A stretch of DNA of 59,079 nt, taken from assembly GCF_003688995.1 (NCBI RefSeq), contig NZ_PENI01000049.1, forward strand, positions 1-59,079, read 5' to 3'. A program made the position numbers and the translations under genes. Shown in pieces: positions 28,620-37,131 of this stretch. Each line of letters opens with the position of its first letter. The first letter of the stretch is position 1. The notes below the pieces were generated by a model. That model saw only the letters and a list, made by a program, of their open reading frames with translations, had not been told where the DNA came from and searched no databases. This DNA comes from Streptomyces shenzhenensis. Its GTDB lineage: Bacteria; Actinomycetota; Actinomycetes; Streptomycetales; Streptomycetaceae.

Positions 28620-29188
28620 CCGCCGAGCTTATGCCGTCACGGGGACGGTCGCCCCACGGGTGTGCCGGTACGCGCTGTGCGGGCGGGGAGCGGTGGTGTC
28701 GGCACGGTAGGGGCGGGGTGCCGCTCGGGCGGCAACGCCGCGCGCACGCGAGGACGCCGACGTGGGTTGCGCGGGTGCACGGATGCGTGGTCGGGATGCC
28801 GCGCCGGGGGGTGTGGGGGCGTGCCGCTGGGAGGCGTGGGCGGGGGCGCCGGTGCGCGGCGGTGCGTGCGGGAAACCGGGTCGGCGTGCGAGTGGGGCGG
28901 CGCGGTGGTGGTGCGGGCGGGGAGCGCTGTGCCCGGGGCCGGACGGCGACGCGGGGCGGGTCGTGCCGGGCGGTTCGTGTCCGCAGGCATGACCCGCGTC
29001 CTTCTGGGAAGCCGACGGACAAGCCGCTCGGGCCCCTCTCCCCCCGGTCCCGAGCCGGCTGTCTCCGTCGGCGGTCCGTCCCCCGGGACCGCCGGCGGAG
29101 CCCGAACCCGGCCACCGGGGCCGGCGGCCGGACGGAATCCGTGCCGTGCGTCGGGTAGCGTCCCTCTCCGTAGACCGAGGTCGACGGG
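28620..29188. other. 569-bp gene-free, G-skewed spacer
   Basis: Divergent promoter region between yciO and pucR. From about 28640 to 28990 the plus strand is strongly G-rich over C with many GGGG and GGCGGGG runs, while all reading frames give Arg/Pro/His low-complexity products on both strands. No homologous protein, ribosome site or hairpin was recognised. Confidence 0.55.
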
Positions 29189-30748
29189 ATGGACGGGGAG
29201 CAGCACGAGATGGCCGGCCTGGCGGACGAGGGCCCGCACACACGGGGCACGCACGGCGAGGACACCGCCTGGGCCGAGGAACTCCTCGACCAGCTGCGGT
29301 CCACCGGACGAGACCTGGGCCGGGTCGTCGACTGGCTCGCGCGGGCCGTGGCCGGCACCGTCTGCGTACGGGACGACGCCGGAGCCGTACTCGCGGGCGA
29401 CCCGGTGCCGCTCGCCGCCCCGCTGGTCGCGGACGTGCTGAGCGGCCGGATCTCGTCCGCCGCGGTCGCGGACGGCGGGCGGCACGTCCGCCTGGTCGCG
29501 GTGCGCCACCGCGGGCCGTTCCGGGAGTCGACGGGCGTGCTGGCCGTGGCCCGCGCCACCCCGTTCGACCGGCGCAGCGCGGAGATCGTGACCCGCACCG
29601 CCCCGGTCGTCGAACTCCTGCTGCGCGAACGCGAACTGACGGCCGCGGGGCGGCGGCTCAGGCGCGCCACCGCCGATCTGCGGCTGGCGATCCTGCAACT
29701 GCTGATGGTGGAGGACACCGTCGCGGCCCGCCGGGTCGCCGCGGGACTGTGGCCCGGACTGCTCGACACCGACACCGCCAGCGTGTACGTCGTCGAAGGG
29801 GCCGCCGAGGAACGCGACCGGCTCGTCGACGCGTGCATCGAGGCGACCGGCGGCCGGGCCCTCGTCGTGCGCTGCCCCGCGATGGACCGGCACATCATCG
29901 TCCTCAGCCCCGCCACCACGGCGGGGGAGTGGCTGCGCCCGCTCGTCGACAGCCGCCCCGGCACCTATCTCGGCGGCAGCGTCCGGCAGAGCCTCGCCCA
30001 GACCTCCCTCGCCTACGGTCAGGCCATCAGCGCCCTCGCCGTCGCCCATTTCCGCCCCGACCAGGTGGCCGTCTACGCCGAACGCACCCAGCCGGAGGCC
30101 CTGATGGACCTCGTCGCCCTGCGCGCCTGGTCCGCCGACGTGCTGCGCCCGCTCGACACCCTGCCCCACCACACCCGGGCCGAACTGCTCGCCACCACCC
30201 GGCTGGGCCTGGAGTACACCGCGGTCAGCACGGCGAAGGTGCTCGGCGTCAGCCGCAACACCGTCCGGGCCCGCATGGACCGCGTCGAGGCGCTGCTGGA
30301 CACCGACTTCTCCGACCTCGCCGTCCGCGCCACCGTCCACCTCGCGCTGAACACCCAGGCGGGCTGCGCCGTGCCCGGCGGGCCGGTATCGGTCGCCGGG
30401 GCGCCCGCCGTCCGGCTCGGCGGCCTACTCGCCGGGACCGCGATCCGCACCTGGGCGCACGACCTCCTCGACCGTCTGACGCACGACGGACGGGACCTGC
30501 GCGGCACCCTGCGCGCCTGGATCGGCGCCGGCGCCAACGCCGAACGGGCCGCCCAGGACCTCGGTGTGCACGCCCAGACCGTGCGCGAGCACGTCCGCAG
30601 CGCGGAACCCGTCCTGGAACGCCAACTCCTCGCCTCGGGCAGCGACCTGTACGAGGTGGTCCTCGCTCATCTGGTGGTCGGCGACCTCAGCGAGCCCGTT
30701 CTGCGCCGTACGAAACCGGGTCAATCGGACGCGGCTGTGCACAGGTGA
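29189..30748 (+). CDS. PucR-family regulator at the head of the hydrogenase locus
   Basis: A 519-residue cytoplasmic regulator. A GAF-like N-terminal half (about 40-270) leads to a PucR C-terminal helix-turn-helix: LATTRLGLEYTAVSTAKVLGVSRNTVRARMDRVEALL (helix-turn-helix around AKVLGVSRNTVRARM, residues about 345-365). A second similar module follows at about 440-505 (AAQDLGVHAQTVREHVRSAEPVL), so two DNA-binding units may be present. The GGGGAG-preceded ATG at 29189 is used. It reads toward hoxX with a 391-bp gap carrying a palindrome and a motif shared with the hypA upstream region, so it is the obvious candidate regulator of hydrogenase expression. This role is inferred. Confidence 0.85.
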   Translation: MDGEQHEMAGLADEGPHTRGTHGEDTAWAEELLDQLRSTGRDLGRVVDWLARAVAGTVCVRDDAGAVLAGDPVPLAAPLVADVLSGRISSAAVADGGRHVRLVAVRHRGPFRESTGVLAVARATPFDRRSAEIVTRTAPVVELLLRERELTAAGRRLRRATADLRLAILQLLMVEDTVAARRVAAGLWPGLLDTDTASVYVVEGAAEERDRLVDACIEATGGRALVVRCPAMDRHIIVLSPATTAGEWLRPLVDSRPGTYLGGSVRQSLAQTSLAYGQAISALAVAHFRPDQVAVYAERTQPEALMDLVALRAWSADVLRPLDTLPHHTRAELLATTRLGLEYTAVSTAKVLGVSRNTVRARMDRVEALLDTDFSDLAVRATVHLALNTQAGCAVPGGPVSVAGAPAVRLGGLLAGTAIRTWAHDLLDRLTHDGRDLRGTLRAWIGAGANAERAAQDLGVHAQTVREHVRSAEPVLERQLLASGSDLYEVVLAHLVVGDLSEPVLRRTKPGQSDAAVHR

Positions 30749-30783
30749 GTCCCCGCGGCGCCACAGCGGGCACCGGCGCGATA

Positions 30784-30827
30784 CCCCCACGGCCTATCGC
30801 GCACGTAGGTTCGACACTCGGTGGGGG
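30784..30827. promoter_or_regulatory. Inverted repeat enclosing CGCGCACGTA upstream of hoxX
   Basis: Arms CCCCCAC (30784-30790) and GTGGGGG (30821-30827) enclose an inner CCTA/TAGG pair and the word CGCGCACGTA (30798-30807). The same ten bases occur at 39999-40008 in front of hypA. It is placed 36 bp after the pucR stop and may be an operator or a terminator of pucR. Confidence 0.45.
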
Positions 30828-31050
30828 CACGACCGGAACGGGGGTCCGGTCGCGCCCCCACCGTGCGCGCTGCTCCCCGGTACCGGCCCTGGCGGCGGCG
30901 CGCGGACCGGCCGCCCTCGGCGCGCGACGCCGGAAGTCCCGTGGACCGCACGGGAGTTGAGCCGAGGCCGGGTACATCGGGCGCTCGGTGCCGGGCCCGC
31001 TCACGCGGCCGGGTGGCGGTGCGGCCGTCCGCTTTCGGGTGACCCCGGCA

Positions 31051-31072
31051 GCCCGGCGCCCGGGCGCCGGGC
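31051..31072. promoter_or_regulatory. Perfect 22-bp palindrome before hoxX
   Basis: Two 11-bp arms, GCCCGGCGCCC and GGGCGCCGGGC, abut with no spacer, ending 67 bp before the hoxX start. It may be an operator, or a hairpin in the hoxX leader. Confidence 0.5.
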
Positions 31073-31139
31073 GGTGGATGTCCGACGATCGCATCGGCCG
31101 GGCCGACGGACCCGTGCCCGTGTCCGCCGGGAGAACACC

Positions 31140-32909
31140 GTGCACATCCTGCTCGTGGCCAGCGCCTTCAACAGCCTCACCCAACGCGTCCACGCCGAAC
31201 TGCGTGACCGCGGGCACACCGTCGCGGTCGAACTCGCCCTCCCCGGCCGGCGCCTGGCCGAGGCCGTCGACCGCCACGACCCGCACCTGGTCCTCGCCCC
31301 CATGCTGAAGACGGCGATCCCCCGCGAGGTGTGGACGGTGCGGCCCTGCTTCATCGTGCACCCCGGCCCGCTCGGGGACCGCGGCCCCTCCTCGCTCGAC
31401 TGGGCCGTCCAGGAGGGCGCCGAGAACTGGGGCGTCACCGTCCTGCGGGCCGAGGAGGAGATGGACGCCGGTGCCGTGTGGGCGACGGCCGGCTGCCCGA
31501 TGCCCCCGGTGGCCAAGGGCGACCTGTACCGGGGCGAGATTGCCGACGCCGCGCTGGCCGCCGTCCTGCTCGCCGTGGAACGCTTCGCCTCGGGCACCCA
31601 CCGGCCCCTGCCGCAGGGGACCGGGCACACCCGCCCCTACCTCGACCAGAGCGTCCGGCGGATCGACTGGACCGCGGACTCCACCCGGACCGTCGTGCGC
31701 AAGCTGCGCGCCGCCGACTCACGGCCCGGCGTGCTGGACGTCCTGTGCGGCGCTGAGTGGTACCTGCACGGCGGCCACCCCGAGCACCGGCTGCACGGCG
31801 CGCCGGGAACCCTGCTCGCCACCCGGACCGGCGCCGTCTGCCGGGCCACCACCGACGGTGCCGTGTGGATCCCCGAACTGCGCCGCAGACGGGTTCCGGG
31901 GCAGCCGCCCACGGTCAGGCTGCCGGCGGTGACGGCCCTCGGGGACCGGCTGCCCGACCTGCCCGAGCTCGCGCCCTCCGCGACGGTGGACACTGGCAGT
32001 CCCGGCTGGAGCGACATCTCCTACCGGGAGGACGGCGACGCCGGCTTCCTGGAGTTCTCCTTTCCCGGCGGCGCCATGAGCACCGCGCAGTGCCGGCGCC
32101 TGCTCGCCGCCTACCGGGAGGCGTGCGCGCGCCCCACCGCCGTACTGGTGCTGGGCGGCCGGCGCGACTTCTTCTCCAACGGCATCCACCTCGGCGTCAT
32201 CGAGGCCGCGGCGGACCCCGCCGCCGAGTCCTGGGCGAACGTCAACGCCATCGACGACCTGGTCGAGGCCGTCCTGACGACGACCGACCGGCTGGTGGTC
32301 ACCGCCCTCGGGGGCAATGCCGCCGCCGGCGGTGTGATGCTCGCCCTCGCGGCCGACGAGGTCTGGTGCCGCTCCGGTGCCGTGCTGAACCCGCACTACC
32401 GGCTCATGGGCCTGTACGGGTCGGAGTACTGGACGTACTCGCTGCCCCGCCGGGTGGGCGCGGCGGCGGCCGAGCGGCTGATGGCGGACGCCCTGCCGGT
32501 GAGCGCGTCGGGCGCGCTGCGGGCCGGCCTCGTCGACCGGGTGATCGAGTGCGGGCCCGGGGACTTCGCCGCGCGGACGGTCCGGCTCGCGGTCCGGCTC
32601 GCCACGCTGCCGGGGACGGCGTCACGGATCGCGGCGAAGAAGGCGGAACGGGAGCGCGAGGAGTCCGTCGAGCCCCTGTCCCTGTTCCGGGGGCGGGAAC
32701 TGGCCCGGATGCGCCGCACCTTCGACGACCCGGCCGCCCCCTACCACGCGCTGCGCCGGGCCTTCGTACGCAGGCAGCGGCCGTCCGGCACACCGCCGCA
32801 CCTCGCCCGCGCCACCGGCCCGCGCGCCGGTACGGAGCCGGCCGGCCGGACCGGGCCGCGCGTCACTGGAACGGACCGCGCCGACCGCCCATCGGCCGCG
32901 CACGGCTGA
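31140..32909 (+). CDS. hoxX: HoxX: hydrogenase CO-ligand synthesis enzyme
   Basis: A 589-residue two-domain protein that makes the CO ligand of the [NiFe] centre from formyl-tetrahydrofolate under aerobic conditions. The N-terminal domain (1-270) is formyl-transferase-like (HPGPLGDRGPSSLDWAVQEGAENWG). The C-terminal domain (about 285-530) is crotonase-like (GGRRDFFSNGIHLGVIEAAA, VNAIDDLVEAV, NAAAGGVMLALAADEVW), with the PHYRLMGLYGSEYWTYSLP segment typical of HoxX. The start is GTG at 31140 behind GGGAG. It lies 81 bp upstream of the small-subunit gene. Presence of hoxX fits hydrogenases assembled in air. The C-terminal 50 residues are a low-complexity tail. Confidence 0.93.
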   Translation: MHILLVASAFNSLTQRVHAELRDRGHTVAVELALPGRRLAEAVDRHDPHLVLAPMLKTAIPREVWTVRPCFIVHPGPLGDRGPSSLDWAVQEGAENWGVTVLRAEEEMDAGAVWATAGCPMPPVAKGDLYRGEIADAALAAVLLAVERFASGTHRPLPQGTGHTRPYLDQSVRRIDWTADSTRTVVRKLRAADSRPGVLDVLCGAEWYLHGGHPEHRLHGAPGTLLATRTGAVCRATTDGAVWIPELRRRRVPGQPPTVRLPAVTALGDRLPDLPELAPSATVDTGSPGWSDISYREDGDAGFLEFSFPGGAMSTAQCRRLLAAYREACARPTAVLVLGGRRDFFSNGIHLGVIEAAADPAAESWANVNAIDDLVEAVLTTTDRLVVTALGGNAAAGGVMLALAADEVWCRSGAVLNPHYRLMGLYGSEYWTYSLPRRVGAAAAERLMADALPVSASGALRAGLVDRVIECGPGDFAARTVRLAVRLATLPGTASRIAAKKAEREREESVEPLSLFRGRELARMRRTFDDPAAPYHALRRAFVRRQRPSGTPPHLARATGPRAGTEPAGRTGPRVTGTDRADRPSAAHG

Positions 32910-32990
32910 TAGCAAGAAATGTGGCAGCCGATACGTCTGCCTTGTCCCCTGCTTCTCCTGTCCCCCCTACCTCCCCGAGGAGGCGGTCCC

Positions 32991-34079
32991 ATGACTCCGG
33001 CCACGCCCAGCAGTGCCGAGACGACGCACACCGGTGGCACGCCCGCCGGTGAGACGCCCACGATCCATATCCTCTGGATCAACGCCGGGCTGAGCTGCGA
33101 CGGCGACTCGGTCGCGCTGACGGCCGCCATGCAGCCGAGCATCGAACAGATCGCGCTCGGTGTGCTGCCGGGGCTGCCGAAGATCCAGGTGCACTGGCCC
33201 CTCATCGACTTCGACAGCGGTCCGGTCGGCGGCGCCGACACGTTCATCGAGTGGTTCTTCAAGGGGGAGCGGGGTGAGATCGACCCCTTCGTGCTGGTCG
33301 TGGAGGGGTCCGTGCCGAACGAGGCGATCAAGCCCGAGGGCTACTGGTGCGGCTTCGGCGACAACCCGGAGACCGGCCAGCCGATCACCACCAGCGAGTG
33401 GATCGACCGGCTCGCGCCCAAGGCCCTCGCCGTCGTCGCCATCGGCACCTGCGCCACCTACGGCGGCATCCACGCCATGGCCGGCAACCCGACCGGCGCG
33501 ATGGGCGTGCCCGACTACCTCGGCTGGAACTGGAAGTCCAAGGCCGGCATCCCCATCGTGTGTGTCCCGGGCTGCCCCATCCAGCCCGACAACTTCGCCG
33601 AGACGCTCACCTACCTGCTCTACCAGGCGGCGGGCTCCGCCCCGATGATCCCCCTGGACGACAAGCTCCGCCCGGCCTGGCTGTTCGGCGCCACCGTGCA
33701 CGAGGGCTGCGACCGGGCCGGCTACTACGAGCAGGGCGACTTCGCCGACACCTACGACTCGCCCAAGTGCCTGGTCAAGATCGGCTGTTGGGGCCCCGTC
33801 GTGAAGTGCAACGTGCCCAAGCGGGGCTGGATGAACGGCATCGGCGGCTGCCCGAACGTCGGCGGCATCTGCATCGCCTGCACCATGCCCGGCTTCCCCG
33901 ACAAGTTCATGCCGTTCATGGACCAGCCCCCCGGCGCGACCCTGTCGACCAAGGCCAGCGGCGCCTACGGCGCGGTCGTCCGCCGGCTGCGCAACGTCAC
34001 CCAGCAGACCGTCGACAAGGAGCCCAAGTGGCGCCACACCGGCGGCAAGCTCACCACCGGGTACCGGCCGCCCTGGTGA
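32991..34079 (+). CDS. hhyS: [NiFe] hydrogenase small subunit, group 1h (actinobacterial high-affinity)
   Basis: A 362-residue Fe-S subunit without a Tat signal peptide or membrane anchor. Proximal-cluster ligands read Cys 36-x-x-Asp 39 (GLSCDGDSV), Cys 154 (IGTCATYGG) and Cys 195 (VPGCPIQP); Asp replaces the usual second Cys, a group 1h feature. The distal cluster uses His 237, Cys 240, Cys 260 and Cys 266, and the medial cluster region is Cys 273, Cys 294 and Cys 297. It passes electrons from H2 oxidised by HhyL toward the respiratory chain. The ATG at 32991 has GAGGAGG in front. Group 1h enzymes scavenge atmospheric H2 in persisting cells and spores of actinomycetes (known for the family). 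Confidence 0.95.
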   Translation: MTPATPSSAETTHTGGTPAGETPTIHILWINAGLSCDGDSVALTAAMQPSIEQIALGVLPGLPKIQVHWPLIDFDSGPVGGADTFIEWFFKGERGEIDPFVLVVEGSVPNEAIKPEGYWCGFGDNPETGQPITTSEWIDRLAPKALAVVAIGTCATYGGIHAMAGNPTGAMGVPDYLGWNWKSKAGIPIVCVPGCPIQPDNFAETLTYLLYQAAGSAPMIPLDDKLRPAWLFGATVHEGCDRAGYYEQGDFADTYDSPKCLVKIGCWGPVVKCNVPKRGWMNGIGGCPNVGGICIACTMPGFPDKFMPFMDQPPGATLSTKASGAYGAVVRRLRNVTQQTVDKEPKWRHTGGKLTTGYRPPW

Positions 34080-34160
34080 CCGCCGCAGGCGGCCCGCCCC
34101 CGTCCCCGACCCGTTCGCACCCCCCGCACCTCCCGCTCGCAGAAGGGCACGACTGACACG

Positions 34161-35945
34161 ATGGCACCGACGACCAAGGCGGCCGGAGACGGTAGCGGCC
34201 TCATCGAGATGTCCTGGGATCCGATCACCCGGATCGTGGGCAGCCTGGGCATCCACACCAAGATCGACTTCAAGCAGAAGCGGGTCGCCGAGTGCTACAG
34301 CACCTCGTCCGTCTTCCGCGGCTACAGCGTCTTCATGCGCGGCAAGGACCCGCGCGACGCACACTTCATCACCAGCCGCATCTGCGGCATCTGCGGCGAC
34401 AACCACGCCACGTGCTCGGTGTACACGCAGAACATGGCGTACGGCGTCAAGCCCCCGAACCTCGCTGAATGGATCATCAACCTCGGTGAGTCCGCGGAGT
34501 ACATGTTCGACCACAACATCTTCCAGGAGAACCTGGTCGGGGTCGACTACTGCGAGAAGATGGTCAAGGAGACCAACCCGGGCGTCCTCGACCTGGCCGA
34601 ACGCACCGAGGCGCCGCACGCGGCGGAGCACGGCTACCGCACCATCGCCGACATCATGCGGTCGCTCAACCCCATGGAGGGCGACTTCTACCGCGAGGCG
34701 CTCCAGGTCAGCCGCTACACCCGGGAGATGTTCTGCCTGATGGAGGGCCGCCATGTGCACCCCTCCACGCTCTACCCGGGCGGTGTCGGCACCGTCGCCT
34801 CCGTCCAGCTCTTCACGGACTACCTCAGCCGCCTGATGCGCTACGTGGAGTTCATGAAGCGCGTCGTCCCGCTCCACGACGACCTGTTCGACTTCTTCTA
34901 CGAGGCCCTGCCCGGCTACGAGGAGGTCGGCCGGCGGCGCGTCCTGCTCGGCTGCTGGGGAGCGCTCAACGACCCCGAGTACTGCGACTTCACCTACGCC
35001 AACATGACGGACTGGGGCCGGCGGATGTTCGTCACCCCGGGCATCGTGGTCGACGGCAAACTCGTCACCACCGACCTCACCGAGATCAACCTCGGCATCC
35101 GCATCCTGCTGGGCAGCTCCTACTACGACGACTGGGCGGGCCGTGAACAGTTCGTCACGCACGACCCGCTCGGCAACCGGGTCGACCCGCGCCACCCGTG
35201 GAACCAGCACACCATCCCCGCCCCGCAGAAGCGGAACTTCGAGGACAAGTACAGCTGGGTGATGTCCCCGCGCTGGTTCGACGGCAAGGACCATCTCGCC
35301 CTGGACACCGGTGGCGGCCCGCTCGCCCGGCTGTGGACCACCGCCCTGGCGGGCCTGGTCGACACCGGCGGGGTGAAGGCCACCGGGCACAGCGTCGTCA
35401 TCAACCTGCCGCGCACCATGACCCGGCCCGAGACCACCTTCGAGTGGCGGATCCCCCGGTGGAGCAACGCGCTGGAACGCAACCGGGCGCGCACCTACTT
35501 CCAGGCCTACACCGCCGCCCTCGCCCTGCACTTCGCCGAGCAGGGCCTCGAAGAGGTGCGCGCCGGACGCACCCAGACCTGGGAGAAGTTCGAGGTCCCC
35601 GACGAGAGCATCGGCGTCGGATTCACCGAGGCGGTCCGCGGACTCCTCTCCCACCACATGGTGATCCGCGACGGCAAGATCGCCAACTACCACCCGTACC
35701 CGCCCACGCCGTGGAACGCCAGCGTCCGTGACCCCTACGGCACGCCAGGACCCTACGAGGACGCCGTGCAGAACACCCCCATCTTCGAGGAGAACCCGCC
35801 GGACAGCTTCAAGGGCATCGACATCATGCGCACCGTGCGCAGCTTCGACCCCTGTCTGCCGTGCGGCGTCCATATGTACGTCGGCGACGGCCGGACCGTA
35901 CAGAAGATGCATGTGCCCACCGGCCTGAGCGGCCTGGGCGGATGA
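34161..35945 (+). CDS. hhyL: [NiFe] hydrogenase large subunit, group 1h
   Basis: A 594-residue catalytic subunit. L1 motif RICGICGDNH gives Ni ligands Cys 75 and Cys 78; L2 motif DPCLPCGVH gives Cys 565 and Cys 568. After His 571 a 23-residue tail (MYVGDGRTVQ then KMHVPTGLSGLGG) remains; in most [NiFe] enzymes the equivalent tail is removed by the endopeptidase encoded at 39211. The subunit oxidises H2 at trace levels and is oxygen tolerant in this group. Its stop overlaps the NifU-like gene (ATGA). The start ATG at 34161 has only a weak AGAAGG site; the 81-bp gap after hhyS has no hairpin, so the two are one transcript. Confidence 0.95.
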   Translation: MAPTTKAAGDGSGLIEMSWDPITRIVGSLGIHTKIDFKQKRVAECYSTSSVFRGYSVFMRGKDPRDAHFITSRICGICGDNHATCSVYTQNMAYGVKPPNLAEWIINLGESAEYMFDHNIFQENLVGVDYCEKMVKETNPGVLDLAERTEAPHAAEHGYRTIADIMRSLNPMEGDFYREALQVSRYTREMFCLMEGRHVHPSTLYPGGVGTVASVQLFTDYLSRLMRYVEFMKRVVPLHDDLFDFFYEALPGYEEVGRRRVLLGCWGALNDPEYCDFTYANMTDWGRRMFVTPGIVVDGKLVTTDLTEINLGIRILLGSSYYDDWAGREQFVTHDPLGNRVDPRHPWNQHTIPAPQKRNFEDKYSWVMSPRWFDGKDHLALDTGGGPLARLWTTALAGLVDTGGVKATGHSVVINLPRTMTRPETTFEWRIPRWSNALERNRARTYFQAYTAALALHFAEQGLEEVRAGRTQTWEKFEVPDESIGVGFTEAVRGLLSHHMVIRDGKIANYHPYPPTPWNASVRDPYGTPGPYEDAVQNTPIFEENPPDSFKGIDIMRTVRSFDPCLPCGVHMYVGDGRTVQKMHVPTGLSGLGG

Positions 35946-36481
35946 GCGCCACCGCGACACCGGCCCACGCGGAGCGGGCCGGCCGGCGCATCGAGGAGAT
36001 GCTCGACCGGCTCGCCGCCACCGCGGACCCGGCCGCCGTCGCCGCCGCCGAGGAACTCGTGCGCTCCCTCATGGAGTTCTACGGCGCGGGACTCGCCCGG
36101 ATCCTCGAACTGCTGTCGGCCCCCGAGGACGGGCGGCGCGCGAAGGCCCTGTTCGGCGACGAACTCGTCGCGAGCCTGCTGCTCCTGCACGACCTGCACC
36201 CCGAGGACCTGAACGCCCGTATCGACCGCGCCCTGCACAGCATCGACGGCGTCGGCCTCGACGTCCTCGGCTTCGACGAGGCGACCGGCACACTGCGGCT
36301 GCGCGCCTCGTCCGGCGGAGGCTGCGGCTGCGCCGCCGGCGCACCGGACGTGCGACGGGCCGCCGAGGACGCGCTGCTGTGCTTCGCCCCCGAGGTCACG
36401 GCCGTCGAGGTACGCACCGAGCCGAGCCCCGGGGAGCCCGCACTGCTGCAGATCGGCGCCCGCCCCGGGGCCGGTGCATGA
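35942..36481 (+). CDS. NifU C-terminal-domain-like protein of the hydrogenase operon
   Basis: A 179-residue protein. The N-terminal helical half (to about 95) is hydrogenase-operon specific; the C-terminal half (HSIDGVGLDVLGFD to the end) follows the NifU/Nfu core fold. The usual CxxC of NifU is replaced by Cys 128-Gly-Cys 130, with Cys 147 nearby (SGGGCGCAAG, ALLCFAPEV). In mycobacteria a small Fe-S protein gene (hhyE) directly after the large subunit was linked to electron transfer (recalled); position here is the same. It may carry a cluster for electron transfer or assembly. ATGA overlaps couple it to both neighbours. Confidence 0.75.
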   Translation: MSATATPAHAERAGRRIEEMLDRLAATADPAAVAAAEELVRSLMEFYGAGLARILELLSAPEDGRRAKALFGDELVASLLLLHDLHPEDLNARIDRALHSIDGVGLDVLGFDEATGTLRLRASSGGGCGCAAGAPDVRRAAEDALLCFAPEVTAVEVRTEPSPGEPALLQIGARPGAGA

Positions 36482-37131
36482 GCGCGGCCCCGGCCCCGGC
36501 GGCACCGGACGGCCGCGGCCTGCGCCGGTTCCTGACCGAACGCCCCGCGCTGCCCGAGCGCTGCGGACTGTGCGCGGCACCGGTGGCGGACACCGGCCAC
36601 CGGCACCTCGTCGACACCGAGCAGCGGTCCCTGGTCTGCGCCTGCCCGTCCTGCTTCCTGCTGATGGAACGGCCGGGCACCGGCGCGGGCCGCATCCGCC
36701 CCGTACCCACCCGCTGTCTCACCGACCCCGGCCACCCATTCGACGACCGCGCCTGGGACACCCTGCGCATCCCGGTCGGCGTCGCCTTCTTCTTCCGCAA
36801 CGCCGCCCTCGACCGGTTCGTCGCCCTCTACCCGAGCCCGGCCGGGGCCACCGAGAGCGAACTGGATCCGCAGACCTGGACCGCGGTCCTCGGCGAGAGC
36901 GTCCTCGCCGGCCTGCTCGAACCGGACGTCGAGGCACTGCTGCTGCGCCGCACCGACGACGGCTGCGCCTGCTTCCTGGTGCCGATCGACCTCTGCTACG
37001 AACTCGTCGGCCGGATGCGGCTGTTGTGGCAGGGCTTCGACGGCGGCGCCGAGGCCCGGGCCGCCCTGGACACGTTCTTCGCCCACATCGAGGACCGGGC
37101 CCGGCCCGTCGGCACCGAGGACCGGCCATGA
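36478..37131 (+). CDS. DUF5947 hydrogenase-associated protein with Cys-rich N-terminus
   Basis: A 217-residue protein of the DUF5947 family. Residues 28-62 hold CGLC...CACPSC (Cys 29, 32, 54, 56, 59), able to bind zinc or an Fe-S/rubredoxin-like iron. The rest is a mixed fold with WDTLRIPVGVAFFFRN and TWTAVLGESVLAGLLEPDVEALLL segments, and ends with ELVGRMRLLWQGFDGG. It has been seen only beside group 1h hydrogenase genes as far as I recall. Role unknown: maturation chaperone or electron relay are both possible. 4-bp overlaps at both ends. Confidence 0.75.
   Translation: MSAAPAPAAPDGRGLRRFLTERPALPERCGLCAAPVADTGHRHLVDTEQRSLVCACPSCFLLMERPGTGAGRIRPVPTRCLTDPGHPFDDRAWDTLRIPVGVAFFFRNAALDRFVALYPSPAGATESELDPQTWTAVLGESVLAGLLEPDVEALLLRRTDDGCACFLVPIDLCYELVGRMRLLWQGFDGGAEARAALDTFFAHIEDRARPVGTEDRP

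Noticed and set aside
28629..29243. Frames on both strands in the yciO-pucR gap
   Set aside because: Compositional artefacts of the G-skewed tract; no ribosome site or family.
32967..35960. 997-residue minus-strand frame
   Set aside because: Antisense of both hydrogenase subunits, which are unmistakable on the plus strand.
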